A stretch of 64,000 nt of DNA from positions 4,692,001 to 4,756,000 of the forward strand of contig NZ_CP114029.1 of assembly GCF_026898155.1 (NCBI RefSeq). The letters are read 5' to 3'. The position numbers and the translations under genes were made by a program. The notes under the pieces were generated by a model, which was not told the DNA's origin, did no database searches, and saw nothing but the letters and a program-made list of their open reading frames with translations. The DNA comes from Jiella pelagia (GTDB lineage Bacteria; Pseudomonadota; Alphaproteobacteria; Rhizobiales; Rhizobiaceae). Below, one piece after another: positions 30,188-39,499 of this stretch (positions within the stretch are counted from its first letter, which is position 1; each line of letters starts with the position of its first letter).

Positions 30188-31265
30188 ATGACGACACGCG
30201 ACGTGATGCTGGACCATGTGACCATCCGGTTCGGCGCCATGACGGCCGTGGACAATGCCTATCTGAACATTTCCGGCGGCGAGTTCTTCTCGTTTCTTGG
30301 GCCCTCCGGTTGCGGCAAGACCACGCTTCTGAGATGCGTCTCCGGCTTCGTCGATCCGACCGAGGGCTGGGTGCTGATCGGCGGCAAGGACATGGCGCGG
30401 GTCGGCCCGAACAAGCGGCCGACGGCGCTGATCTTCCAGAATCTCGCGCTGTTTCCGCTGATGTCGGTGGCCGACAACATCGCCTTTCCGCTGGAAGTGC
30501 GCGGCAAGTCGAAGAAGGAGCGGCGCCGGCGCGCCGACGAGCTGCTGGACCTGATCGCTCTGCCGGGGATCGGCGACAAGAAGGTCTTCGAGGCTCTCCG
30601 GCGGCCAGAGGCAGCGCGTTGCCATCGCCCGGGCTCTCGCGGTCGAGCCGGACATCCTTCTCCTCGACGAGCCGCTGTCGGCGCTCGATCTGAAGCTGCG
30701 CCAGCACATGCGTACCGAACTTCGATCGATCCAGCAGCGGGTGGGCCTCACTTTCATCTATATCACCCACGACCAGGGCGAGGCGCTGACCATGTCCGAC
30801 CGGGTGGCGGTGATGAACAAGGGCGTCATCGAGCAGGTCGACGCGCCGACGGCGATCTACGAAGACCCCAAGACTGCCTTCGTCGCATCCTTCGTCGGCG
30901 AGACCAACGTCGTCGAGGGCAAGGTGGCTTCGCAGTCGGGCGGCGACGTCAAGCTCGACACCCCGCTCGGCCAACTCGGTGGGATTGCCGCCGGCGGGCG
31001 GCGCTACGGCGTCGGCGACGACGTCCTCCTGTTCATCCGGCCGGAGCAGCTCGTCGTCGACCCGGCCGGCGTCATCGCCGCCGAGGTGATCAAGGAGGAG
31101 TTCGAGGGCTCGGCGCGGCACGTCTTTGCCACGGCCAAGGGGCAGCCGTTGCGCCTTGCCCGGGTAAACGCCGGCAGGACCGGCGCGCTTCGTCCCGGCC
31201 AGACGATCGCGCTCGCCTACGATCCGTCCCGAGCCAGCGTGTTTCCGACGGATCGGCGGCTATGA
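30188..31265 (+). CDS. ABC transporter ATPase, PotA type, frame broken once
   Basis: This is the importer's ATPase. Walker A is GPSGCGKTTLLRC, Walker B is ILLLDEPLSALD, the His-switch is ITHDQGEA, and a TOBE domain follows (FIRPEQLVVD). The frame breaks at 30590-30596 (GAGGCTC), right before the signature motif. Reading GAGCTC restores KVFELSGGQRQRVAIARAL and a 358-aa protein. Without that correction no functional ATPase is made, yet both permeases and the binding protein are intact, which argues for a sequence error. Its stop overlaps the next start (ATGA). Confidence 0.88.
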
Positions 31266-32188
31266 TCGAGGCGGTGCGCAATGGCTTTCGCGCTTTCGTC
31301 GGGCGGTATGGTCTTGCCGTTGCGGTTTACATCGCTGCCGCGATGTTCGTCTGGGTCGTCCTCCTCATCGTCCTGCCGCAGATCGCGATGATCGACACGT
31401 CGTTTCGCGGCAACGTCCCGGCCAGCGCCGTCGGCGGGCCGGACGACGGCTATACGCTTTCGAACTATGCCGCCTTCGTCCTCGGGCCGATGGGCAACGG
31501 CAATCTCTTCGACGTCACGATCCTCATTCGCACCCTCGTCGCGGCCGTCGCCGTGACGCTCATCGACATCGCGCTGTGCTATCCGGTCGCCTACATGCTC
31601 GCCCATTCGGCGACGGGGGTAACGGCCCGGCTGATGGTGCTCGGGCTGATCGCGCCGTTCTGGATCAACGAGATCCTGAGGGCCTTCGCCTTCCGCATCA
31701 TCTTCGGCTCGACCGGGCTGATCAACGAAGTGGGTCAGGCGACCGGCCTGATGGACCGGCCGTTCGACTTCATCAGCGCCGACGTCGCGCTCTATTCGAG
31801 CCTTGCCTATTCCTACATCCTGTTGATGATCTTCCCGATCTACAACGCCGTCGAGGCGCTCGACAAAAACCAGATCGAGGCGGCGCGGGACATGGGGGCG
31901 GGCACGCTCAGGGTGCACTGGCGGATCGTCCTGCCGGTGGCCAAGCCCGGCATCGCGTCCGGCGCGACGATCGTCTTCATGCTGACTGCCGGCGCGCTGG
32001 CAGCGCCGCAGATCCTCGGCGGCCCGTCGAGCCTGTGGTTCACCCAGCTCGTCTACCAATGGTTCAACGACGCCGGCAACTGGCCGCGCGGCGCCGCCTA
32101 CGCGACCATCCTGCTTGTCACCTGCATCACCTTCGTCCTGTTGATGATGAAGGTCTTCCGGGTGCCGATCGGGGCGATCGGCCGATGA
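31262..32188 (+). CDS. ABC transporter permease, PotB type
   Basis: This is the first permease of the third importer (308 aa). It has an N-terminal TM helix (VYIAAAMFVWVVLLIVLP), a periplasmic segment and five further helices. The EAA loop is NQIEAARDMGAGTLRVHWRI (about residues 203-222). It overlaps the ATPase stop and the next permease start by four bases each, so the three are translationally coupled. Confidence 0.92.
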   Translation: MIEAVRNGFRAFVGRYGLAVAVYIAAAMFVWVVLLIVLPQIAMIDTSFRGNVPASAVGGPDDGYTLSNYAAFVLGPMGNGNLFDVTILIRTLVAAVAVTLIDIALCYPVAYMLAHSATGVTARLMVLGLIAPFWINEILRAFAFRIIFGSTGLINEVGQATGLMDRPFDFISADVALYSSLAYSYILLMIFPIYNAVEALDKNQIEAARDMGAGTLRVHWRIVLPVAKPGIASGATIVFMLTAGALAAPQILGGPSSLWFTQLVYQWFNDAGNWPRGAAYATILLVTCITFVLLMMKVFRVPIGAIGR

Positions 32189-33549
32189 GCGCGTCGAGCG
32201 GCCCGGCGCGGGCGACGGCGGTCGGCTACGGCCTCCTGTTCTATCTCTTCCTGTTCGGCCCGCTGATCATCATGACGGTGACGGCGTTCAACTCCTCGTC
32301 CTTCCCGCGCATCAGCCCCTGGGAGTGCTTCACCACCGACTGGTTCGGCGTTCTCATCAGCGACCGTCGGTTGATGGACGGCTTGTGGACGAGCGTGACG
32401 ATCGGCATCGGCGTCGTGCTCATCGCGGTTCCCTTCGGCCTTGCCGGCGCGCTGGCGCTGTCGGAGATCACGCCGCGCCTGCGCTCGGCGCTCTACACCG
32501 TGCTGATCACGCCGGTGCTGATCCCCGGCGTCGTTCTCGGCATCTCGACCATCGTCTTCTGGGGCTCGGTCGGGCAGCTCGTCGGCAGCGGCAGGGCGGG
32601 GATCTTCTTCGACGGCACGTTCCTCACCATCGCCGGCCAGGTCACCTTCGTCGCCGCCTATGCCATGCTGATCTTCATGGCGCGGCTGCAGCGCTTCGAC
32701 CCGACGCTGACCGAGGCCGCGCTCGACCTCGGCGCGACGCCCGGCCAGGCCTTTCGCAAGATTCTCCTGCCGTTCCTGCGGCCGGCGATCGCCTCGGCGG
32801 CCTTCCTGACGCTGCTGGCGAGTTTCGAGAACTACAACACCACCGTCTTCACCATCCTCGCCGATTCGACCTTCACCACCGCGCTCGCCTCGAAGGTGCG
32901 CTACGGCATCGACCCCTCGCTTTCTGCGCTGGCGGTGATCATCATCGCTTTGACGCTGATCGGGGCGATCACCCACGAGGCGGTGATGCGCCGCCGCGAG
33001 GCGCTCCTGAAGGGCCGGGGCGTGCGCTCGGGGCTCTACGCCTCACGGGCCGGACGGATCGCGGCGCATCCCGCGACGATCTTCTGCCTCCTCGTCGCGA
33101 TTGCCGGCATCACGGTGATCCGCGGCAGCCAATATGATTCCTCGGTCTGCCGGGCGGAGATTCTCGAGGAGCGCCGGGCGGTCCAGGAACGGCTGATGGA
33201 GGAACAGCGCCAGCGCATGCGCCAGCAGCGGGAAAGCCAGCCCGCCGCGGCGGCGCCCTCGACCGCTCCCGGCGGTTCGGCGCCGCGCAATTCCTCGCCC
33301 TTCGGCGGGGCGTTCGGCGGCGGACTGGCTCCGGGCGGGGCGACGGGAGAACCGACCGCACTCCCAGCGCCGACACCCGGCAGCCCCGCCTCGAACGGTG
33401 ACGGCACGAGCGAGACGGCGCCGAGCAACCAGTCGCCCTTCGGTAGCGCTTTCGGTTCCGGCCTCGCGCCGGGCAGCGCTGGACGAGAGGACGCGACGCC
33501 GGGCGGCAGTCCGTCGCCGGACGACGGTGCGCCGCCCGCCAGTCCCTGA
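32185..33549 (+). CDS. ABC transporter permease, PotC type, with long C-terminal membrane and low-complexity extension
   Basis: The first ~275 residues are a normal PotC-type permease with an EAA loop (LTEAALDLGATPGQAF). The frame then continues without a break into ~180 extra residues: a further hydrophobic helix (HPATIFCLLVAIAGITVI), a charged Glu/Arg/Gln-rich coil (EERRAVQERLMEEQRQRMRQ) and a Pro/Gly/Ser/Ala-rich tail. The tail contains two copies of a SPFG-AFG-GLAPG motif (about residues 371-386 and 416-431). The extension should lie outside the transport core; its role is unknown. Confidence 0.88.
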   Translation: MSASSGPARATAVGYGLLFYLFLFGPLIIMTVTAFNSSSFPRISPWECFTTDWFGVLISDRRLMDGLWTSVTIGIGVVLIAVPFGLAGALALSEITPRLRSALYTVLITPVLIPGVVLGISTIVFWGSVGQLVGSGRAGIFFDGTFLTIAGQVTFVAAYAMLIFMARLQRFDPTLTEAALDLGATPGQAFRKILLPFLRPAIASAAFLTLLASFENYNTTVFTILADSTFTTALASKVRYGIDPSLSALAVIIIALTLIGAITHEAVMRRREALLKGRGVRSGLYASRAGRIAAHPATIFCLLVAIAGITVIRGSQYDSSVCRAEILEERRAVQERLMEEQRQRMRQQRESQPAAAAPSTAPGGSAPRNSSPFGGAFGGGLAPGGATGEPTALPAPTPGSPASNGDGTSETAPSNQSPFGSAFGSGLAPGSAGREDATPGGSPSPDDGAPPASP

Positions 33550-33699
33550 GGGTTCATGAGAGAAGGCATCGCCACTGCCTCTTGGTTCCCGATCGGGTCA
33601 CCCGGCGTGCGACCGGCTTCGGGTCGAAAACCCGGATGTGTTCGACGGGCGGGCGCCTCGGCGTCTTCATTCTTCGCTATCGGTGCTCTGGGGGTCCAC

Positions 33700-33723
33700 G
33701 CGCGGCTTGCCGAAAGGCCGCGC
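33700..33723. terminator. Hairpin between convergent permease and tdm genes
   Basis: A perfect 7-bp GC stem (GCGCGGC with GCCGCGC) around a 10-nt loop lies in the 182-bp gap between two convergent transcripts, just after the tdm stop. It has no T-run on either side. It may act as a bidirectional end signal; the rest of the gap shows nothing recognisable. Confidence 0.35.
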
Positions 33724-33731
33724 CTCCCGCT

Positions 33732-36048
33732 TCAGCCGGTGGGGTCAGCCGCCGCCCAGTTGGCCCGCACCCGCGTCTTCTCCGGATCATAATGGGGAAA
33801 GCGCGTGACAGTCGCGGCAAGCCGCTTCTGCTGCCCGTCGAGCTTGCCGATCTCGACCGCCGTGCCGATGTCGGCGAGCGAGGCGTCGAGGCGGGCGAGG
33901 GCGATTGTCTTGCCGAGGATGGGCGAGCGCATCGCACTGGTCACGACGCCGACGCGCGCCCGGCCGACATGGACGCAGTCGCCATGGGCCACCCCCTCGT
34001 TGCCGGCAATGTCGAGGCCGACAAAAGCTCTCTGAGGCGATGCCCGCCGCCGCTCGATCGCCGCCTGCCCGACATAGGGGTCGGCGGAGTCCTTCGGGAT
34101 GGTGAAGCCGATCCCCGCCTCGAACGGGTCGGTCTCGTCGGAAAAGTCGTAGCCGGCAAAGACCAGACCCGCCTCGATGCGGACCATGTCGAGGGCGGCG
34201 AGGCCCATGGGTTTCAGCCCGAGCGGCAGGCCGGCGGCGAAGACCGCGTCCCAGACCACTTCGTCGCTCGAGGGATGGCACCAGATCTCGAAGCCGAGTT
34301 CGCCGGTATAGCCGGTGCGGGAGACGACGACGGGCCGGTCGGCAATGCGGCCGATGGTGAAGCGGAACCATTTCAGCTCTTCGGCCGAGGGCTGGTGCGG
34401 CGGCGTCTTCAGGATACGGCGGAGGATCTCGCCGGAGCGCGGGCCCTGCAAAGCGAGATTGTCGAGCTGGGCGGTGGAATTGCGGACAAAGGCCTTGAGG
34501 CCGTGCTTGGCCGCGAGTTCCCGCAGCCAGAGGCCGGAATAGTCGTCGCCGCAGACGAGGCGGAAATTGTCCTGGCCGAGCCGAAAGATCGTCCCGTCGT
34601 CGATCATCCCACCATGGTCGTAGAGGAGCGGCGTGTAGACGACTTGGCCGATGGCGAGCTTCTTGACGTTGCGCGGCACGGCGAGCTGCATCAGCGTCTC
34701 GGCGTCCGGCCCCGTCACCTCGAATTTGCGCAGGGCCGATAGGTCGATGACCACGGCCTTTTCCCGGCAGGCCCAGTATTCGGCGATCGGCCCTTCGCCG
34801 GAAAAGCACGTCGGCACCCAGCGGCCCCGATATTCCTCGAACTTGCGGGTGAGGGCGCTGGTGCGGGCATGAGTGCCGCTGGCGCGGGCAAGGCTCGGTT
34901 CGGCATCGCCGGTCATGCGATGGGCGCTCCCCTGGATAAAAATCGATCTCTCGCCGTCATAGACCCGCACATGGATGTCGGTCGGCTCCCATCCATTGGC
35001 CGGATCGATGTCGTCGGCGCAGGAGGAGGAGGCGCAGACGAGATCGGTCAGCGCCCGCAACAGGACGTAGTCGCCGGGCCGCGACCAGGGCTCGTCCATG
35101 GTGATGCGATCGTTCCCGTCGACGCTGGTGTTGAAGAAGAAGTTGATCGCCGGCCAGCCCGCCCGCGGCTTTACGCCATGGTCCGCCAGCGCCGCATTGA
35201 AGTTGTCAGTGCAGTTGGAATGGCCGGGATAGCCCATGTCCTCGTAGTATTTGGCGCTGCAGGCGAGCAGGAACGTATCGTGACGGCCGACTGTATCCTG
35301 GACCACCTCGACGAGCGGACGCATGCGGCGGTCGAAATATTTCGAGTGGAGGCCGGGGCTTGAGAAGCTCGCGCCCATCAGCGTGCGGGTGACGGTGGCG
35401 TCGAGATCGTATTCGACGCCTTCCGCCAGGGCCTCGGCATCGAAGGCGAGGAAGTCCGAGCACTGGCGGCCGTCGACGTCGATGATCTGGATGTAGTCGC
35501 CGGCCTTGACCGTGAATGCCTCGGCCGTCGCCGCCGCGATGCGCAGGTCGAGCGTCACTGCGTTGGACAAGGGCGGCGGAAGGCTGCCCGGCGAAGGCTC
35601 GGCGGGCAGGAGATCGACGACGAGGTCGGTCGGAGTGTCTTGATCCGCTGGTGCCATCGCCTTGCCGGGGGCGTGAACGGCGAGGGTCAGGGCGCCGAGC
35701 GCTTCATAGGTGATCGCCGTTCCCGCTGGCTGATCGCCGGCCAGTGCGAGCAACGGCCGACCATGCGGCTGCTGTCCGTCAGAGGCTTCGTCATCACTGC
35801 GTGCGGCGGCGGCGGTTGCCTCGGCGGGGCGAAGCGTCGTCCCGCCGAGGCGGGCGAGGGTTCCATTTCCCGCCACGTATAGCTCCGCCACCTGCAGGCC
35901 TTCGGGATCGATGATGGTGATCCTGTCGCCGTCCTTCAGCGCGAAATGCTCTTCCCCCCCCGCCAGGGACGACCGCGCGCATCGCTCGCATGGCGGCGAC
36001 CGGCTGCCGGTCCTTCTGCGCCAGGCGCGGCATCCACATGGTGGTCAT
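33732..36048 (-). CDS. tdm: Trimethylamine N-oxide demethylase (Tdm; DUF1989 + GcvT fusion), frame broken at a poly-C tract
   Basis: Tdm converts TMAO to dimethylamine and formaldehyde. The N-terminal half is a DUF1989-like domain (GDYIQIIDVDGRQCSDFLAF, GHSNCTDNFNAAL). The C-terminal half is a GcvT-type tetrahydrofolate-binding aminomethyltransferase domain (TGYTGELGFEIWCHP, CGDDYSGLWLRELA). The best start is ATG 36048 behind GAGGACGCG. The frame shifts at an eight-C run (35954-35961); seven C's would join VVPGG to EEHFALKDGDRI and give 771 aa, about the length known for Tdm. It follows tmm, the enzyme that makes TMAO. Confidence 0.88.
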
Positions 36049-36124
36049 CGCGTCCTCCCTCTCGGCCTCGGATCGAGTTCCGGCCCACAAGCCCGGGCGG
36101 ACCGATGCGGCTTGGCCCGGCCGG

Positions 36125-37481
36125 TCATTCGGCCGCGTTGGCGACGCCCATGAAGGTTTCGAGGCTGTCGTCCATCGCCTTGATCCACGGCGTGTGGTGG
36201 GTCGGCGCCATGGTGCCGGTGATGGTCGAGGGATAGGCGCGGTCGCGATAGGTCAGGATGCCGGCCTCCTTGTGGTGCTCCCATTCCTTGAAGAGGCTCC
36301 GCGACCCTGTCGACGTCGAGACGGGGGTAGTCGGTCGCGGCCAGGAGATCGCGGACGTAGTCGGTCTGGAAGTCGATCGCCTGGAAGGGGTCTTCCAGCA
36401 CCTCCTCGCGGGCCCGCCAAGCAAGGATGTCGGCCTCGCGCTCGGCCTTTTCCGGCAGGGCGATGCGGCCGAGAACGACGTCGCGGGCGTACCAGGCCTG
36501 CGCGTCGAACATGTTGAAGGTGTAGTACTGATCCTGCATGCCGACATAGATCAGCCGCGGATCGTCCTGCCAGAAGACGCCCTTGTAGAGGCCGAGCGGA
36601 TAGAGCCGGTTGTTGGTCTTCAGCCTCAGATCGTCGGGCAGGAACGGGAAGCTGTGCTGATAGCCGGTGCACAGGACGATGGCATCGACCTCGCGGCTGG
36701 TTCCGTCCTTGAAACAGGCAGTCTTGCCGATAAGGCGGGTCAGGAGCGGCTTCTCCTCGAAGCCTTCCGGCCAGGCAAAGCCCATCGGCTTCGTGCGGTA
36801 GCTGAAGGTGATCGATTTGGCGCCATATTTGAAGCACTGGATGCCGATGTCCTCGGCCGAATAGCTGGAACCGACCAGAAGGACGTTCTTGCCGGCGAAT
36901 TCGTCGGCGGCGCGAAAGTCGTGGGCATGCAGGACCCGGCCGGGAAACGCCTCGATCCCTTCGAAATGCGGAACGTTCGGCACCGAGAAATGGCCGCTGG
37001 CGACGACGACGCGGTCGAACATCTCCGTCTGCGTGCAATCGGCGACGAGATCCTTGACGGTGACGGCGAACCGCCCGGTCGCCGGGTCCCGCGCGACATG
37101 GCGCACGGGAGTGCGGAAGCGGCAGTATTTGCGCACGCCGCTCTTTTCGACCCGGCCGGCGATGTAGTCGTGCAGCACGGCGCGCGGCGGGTAGGAGGGG
37201 ATCGGCCGGCCGAAATGCGCCTCGAAGGAATAGTCGGCGAATTCCAGACACTCCTTCGGGCCGTTCGACCAGAGATAGCGGTACATCGAGCCGTGGACCG
37301 GCTCGCCGAACTCGTCGAGCCCGGTGCGCCAGGTGTAGTTCCACAGGCCGCCCCAGTTCTCCTGCTTTTCGAAGCAGACGATCTCTGGGATCTCGGCACC
37401 CTTCAGCCGGGCGCTTTCGAAGGCCCGCAGCACCGCAAGCCCGCTCGGCCCGGCGCCGACAATCGCGATTCTCTCGGCCAT
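36125..37481 (-). CDS. tmm: Trimethylamine monooxygenase (flavin-containing monooxygenase), frame broken once
   Basis: Tmm oxidises trimethylamine to TMAO using FAD and NADPH. The FAD motif is IVGAGPSGLAVLRAF (residues 6-20), the NADPH motif is VLLVGSSYSAEDIG, and the FMO fingerprint is ASGHFSVPNVPHFEG. The frame breaks at 36293-36299 (GAGGCTC). GAGCTC there restores VAELFKEWEHHKEAG and the conserved end with TMAPTHHTPWI, giving 451 aa, the usual bacterial length. A strong GGGAGG site precedes ATG 37481. It lies directly upstream of tdm. Confidence 0.93.
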
Positions 37482-37588
37482 GCGGCCCTCCCTGTCGAAG
37501 CAAAGAACCCGGCTTGATGCGGCCGGAGGGCGGGGTGATCGGCGGCGGACCGCCGATCGCAGCGTTTCGCGTCAGGCTCGAGGCCGGC

Positions 37589-37765
37589 TCAGCCCTTGCC
37601 GTGGAACTTCTCGAAGTCCCGGCTTTCGTGATGGGTGCCGTACCAGATGGCGGCGACCACGATGGCGACGGAGGCGAGAAGGCAGACGGCCGTTCCGAAG
37701 CCGGAATTGGCGAAGGTGAAGTAGGCCTCGGCGCCTTCCCACTGGGTGATGGGCGATGTGTTCAT
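37589..37765 (-). CDS. Small single-pass membrane protein (58 aa) between amt and tmm
   Basis: This short gene encodes 58 residues starting MNTSPITQWEGAEAYF and ending FEKFHGKG. A hydrophobic helix (AVCLLASVAIVVAAIWY, residues 26-42) is followed by a charged tail with HHESRDFEKFHGK. It lies 28 bases after the amt stop and about 107 bases before tmm, on the same strand. Codon use has the local third-position GC bias, which supports a real gene. I do not recognise a named family. Its position suggests a membrane accessory of the amine/ammonium system. Confidence 0.72.
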   Translation of the reverse strand: MNTSPITQWEGAEAYFTFANSGFGTAVCLLASVAIVVAAIWYGTHHESRDFEKFHGKG

Positions 37766-37793
37766 GATGGCGATCCTTGTGTGATTGAGCGCC

Positions 37794-39161
37794 TTACTCG
37801 GCGGGAACGGCAGCCGCGCCGCCGGTCGGGATGGGCGACATGATGGGTGCCGCCGGGCGGGTCATGCCTTCCGGATAGGCCTCGATCGGCACCTCGACGA
37901 GGTCGAGGCCCATGATCTCGACGTCCCGGGGAACGCGGAGATAGCCGGTCGCCTTCATCACGGCGGACATCGCGTAGCCGGGGATGAAGCCGAGCGCGCC
38001 CATGACGATCAGCCCGACCAGCTGGCCGGTGAACGAGACCGGCGGCATGTCGCCGACATTTGGGTAGCCAGCGGCGAAGATGCCAACGGCGAGAACGCCC
38101 ATGGCACCGCCGGCGCCGTGGACCGCCACCGCGCCGACCGCATCGTCGATGCCGGCCTTTTCGAGGGCATTGGCGACCATCGGTGCGACGAAGCCGGCGA
38201 CGACGGCGATGACGAAGGCGAGCGGCGGGTACCAGAGGTCGAGGCCGGAAGCGGCCGAGATGATGCCGACGAGACCGCAGGACATCATCCAGAACGGATC
38301 ACGCGTCTTCACCCAGCCGCCGATGATGCCGCCGGCAAAGGCCATGACCGTATTGAAGGCAAACCCGGACAGCGTCGCCGGCTGGCCGAAGATGTTGGTC
38401 CACTGGGCGCCGCCATTGTAGATGATGCAGCCGCCGAGGAAGCCGAAGAAGCCGACGATGATCAGCATCAGGCCGACGACGGTGAGCGGCACCGAATGCG
38501 CCTTGAGGGGGTTGGGGGTTCCGTCGGCGTTGTACTTGCCGATGCGCGGTCCGAGATTGATCAAGACGCCGAGGGTGAAGGCGCCGGCGATGAGATGGAC
38601 GCAGCCCGCCGCGCCGACGTCGTGGAAGCCGAATTCCGTCGTCAGCCAGCCGGCCGGGTGCCAGCCCCAGGCGGCTCCGAGAATCCACACCACCGAGCCC
38701 AGCATGATCGCCAGGATGAGGAACGCGGTCAGCCGGATCCGCTCGATCACCGCGCCCGACATGATCGAGGCGGTGGTCGCGGCAAACAGCGCGAAAGCGG
38801 CCCAGAAGATGCCGGTGGCGTTGTCGGTGAGGTTCGGGCCCATGGCGCTCGACCAGGGCAGGGCCACTTCGGACCCCTCGGAGATGGTCAGCCCGGTCGG
38901 GAAGGCGTTGTAGATCCACCAGCCGAAAAAGAAGAAGGTCGGCACGACGAAAGCGAAGGCGAGGAGGTTCTTGGTGCCCGCCGCAAGGACGTTCTTGGCG
39001 CGCGAAGCTCCCATCTCATAGGCGAGGAAGCCGGCATGGATGGTGATCATCAGGGCGGTGCACCACCAGTAGAAAATCTCCATATTGATAGTGTTGGACA
39101 TCGCTGTGCCGGCTTCGAGCGCCGCCACCTTCTGTCCTAAATCGATGAGCTGTTGTTCCAT
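37794..39161 (-). CDS. amt: Ammonium transporter
   Basis: This membrane protein (455 aa) takes up ammonium, and in some bacteria methylammonium. It has about eleven hydrophobic helices after a short N-terminal helix. Amt landmarks include SSAMGPNLTDNATGIFWAAFA, FHDVGAAGCVHLIAGAF (first conserved His region) and GAVAVHGAGGAMGVLAVGIF (second His region). GGAG precedes ATG 39161. A GG-N10-GC sigma-54 type promoter lies ~85 bp upstream. Its position between dmmC and tmm indicates recapture of ammonium released from methylamines. No glnK is adjacent. Confidence 0.92.
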   Translation of the reverse strand: MEQQLIDLGQKVAALEAGTAMSNTINMEIFYWWCTALMITIHAGFLAYEMGASRAKNVLAAGTKNLLAFAFVVPTFFFFGWWIYNAFPTGLTISEGSEVALPWSSAMGPNLTDNATGIFWAAFALFAATTASIMSGAVIERIRLTAFLILAIMLGSVVWILGAAWGWHPAGWLTTEFGFHDVGAAGCVHLIAGAFTLGVLINLGPRIGKYNADGTPNPLKAHSVPLTVVGLMLIIVGFFGFLGGCIIYNGGAQWTNIFGQPATLSGFAFNTVMAFAGGIIGGWVKTRDPFWMMSCGLVGIISAASGLDLWYPPLAFVIAVVAGFVAPMVANALEKAGIDDAVGAVAVHGAGGAMGVLAVGIFAAGYPNVGDMPPVSFTGQLVGLIVMGALGFIPGYAMSAVMKATGYLRVPRDVEIMGLDLVEVPIEAYPEGMTRPAAPIMSPIPTGGAAAVPAE

Positions 39162-39499
39162 GACCTTCTCCTTGGCTCCAAACCCGGGATTGCGGCTCGC
39201 TCAAATCTGGCCGCGACTACTTAGAAGAAACAAAATTTATTCATGCGAGAACCATGCCAGATGCGTTGCGGCGCCGTTTATGGAAAAAATGACCGCAGAT
39301 CCGGCTCCTTTGCAGCTCAAGAGGGCAGATCGTTCCGGAAAGCCCGGAGATTGGGAACGAACGCCCCAACGGCGGGGTGCCCGTTCCGGCGTGGGTTTCC
39401 GTAAGGGCTGGTTTTGCAGCAGTGAGCGCACATTTTTCAGACATCGCCTAAATCTTGATCAGTCAGTCCGATGGGCCGCCGCACCGGGACCGGCCGGCC
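39162..39499. other. 338-bp intergenic region between dmmC and amt
   Basis: No gene is seen here. The part nearest amt (39200-39260) is AT-richer and contains the sigma-54-like promoter listed separately. The part nearest dmmC shows no clear terminator. Two modest palindromic stretches are present but have no T-runs. Confidence 0.5.
39243..39259 (-). promoter_or_regulatory. Candidate sigma-54 promoter for amt
   Basis: On the minus strand the sequence reads TGGCATGGTTCTCGCAT. It keeps the invariant GG and GC dinucleotides with exactly 10 bases between them and matches most of the TGGCAC-N5-TTGCW consensus. It lies about 82 bp upstream of the amt start. Nitrogen-limitation control of amt through NtrC and sigma-54 is well established in alphaproteobacteria, so the position makes sense. 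Confidence 0.5.

Noticed and set aside
28881..31121. Long minus-strand open frame opposite the PotD and PotA genes
   Set aside because: It has the same shadow character, no recognisable domain and no ribosome site; the plus strand carries Tat-SBP and ABC ATPase motifs.
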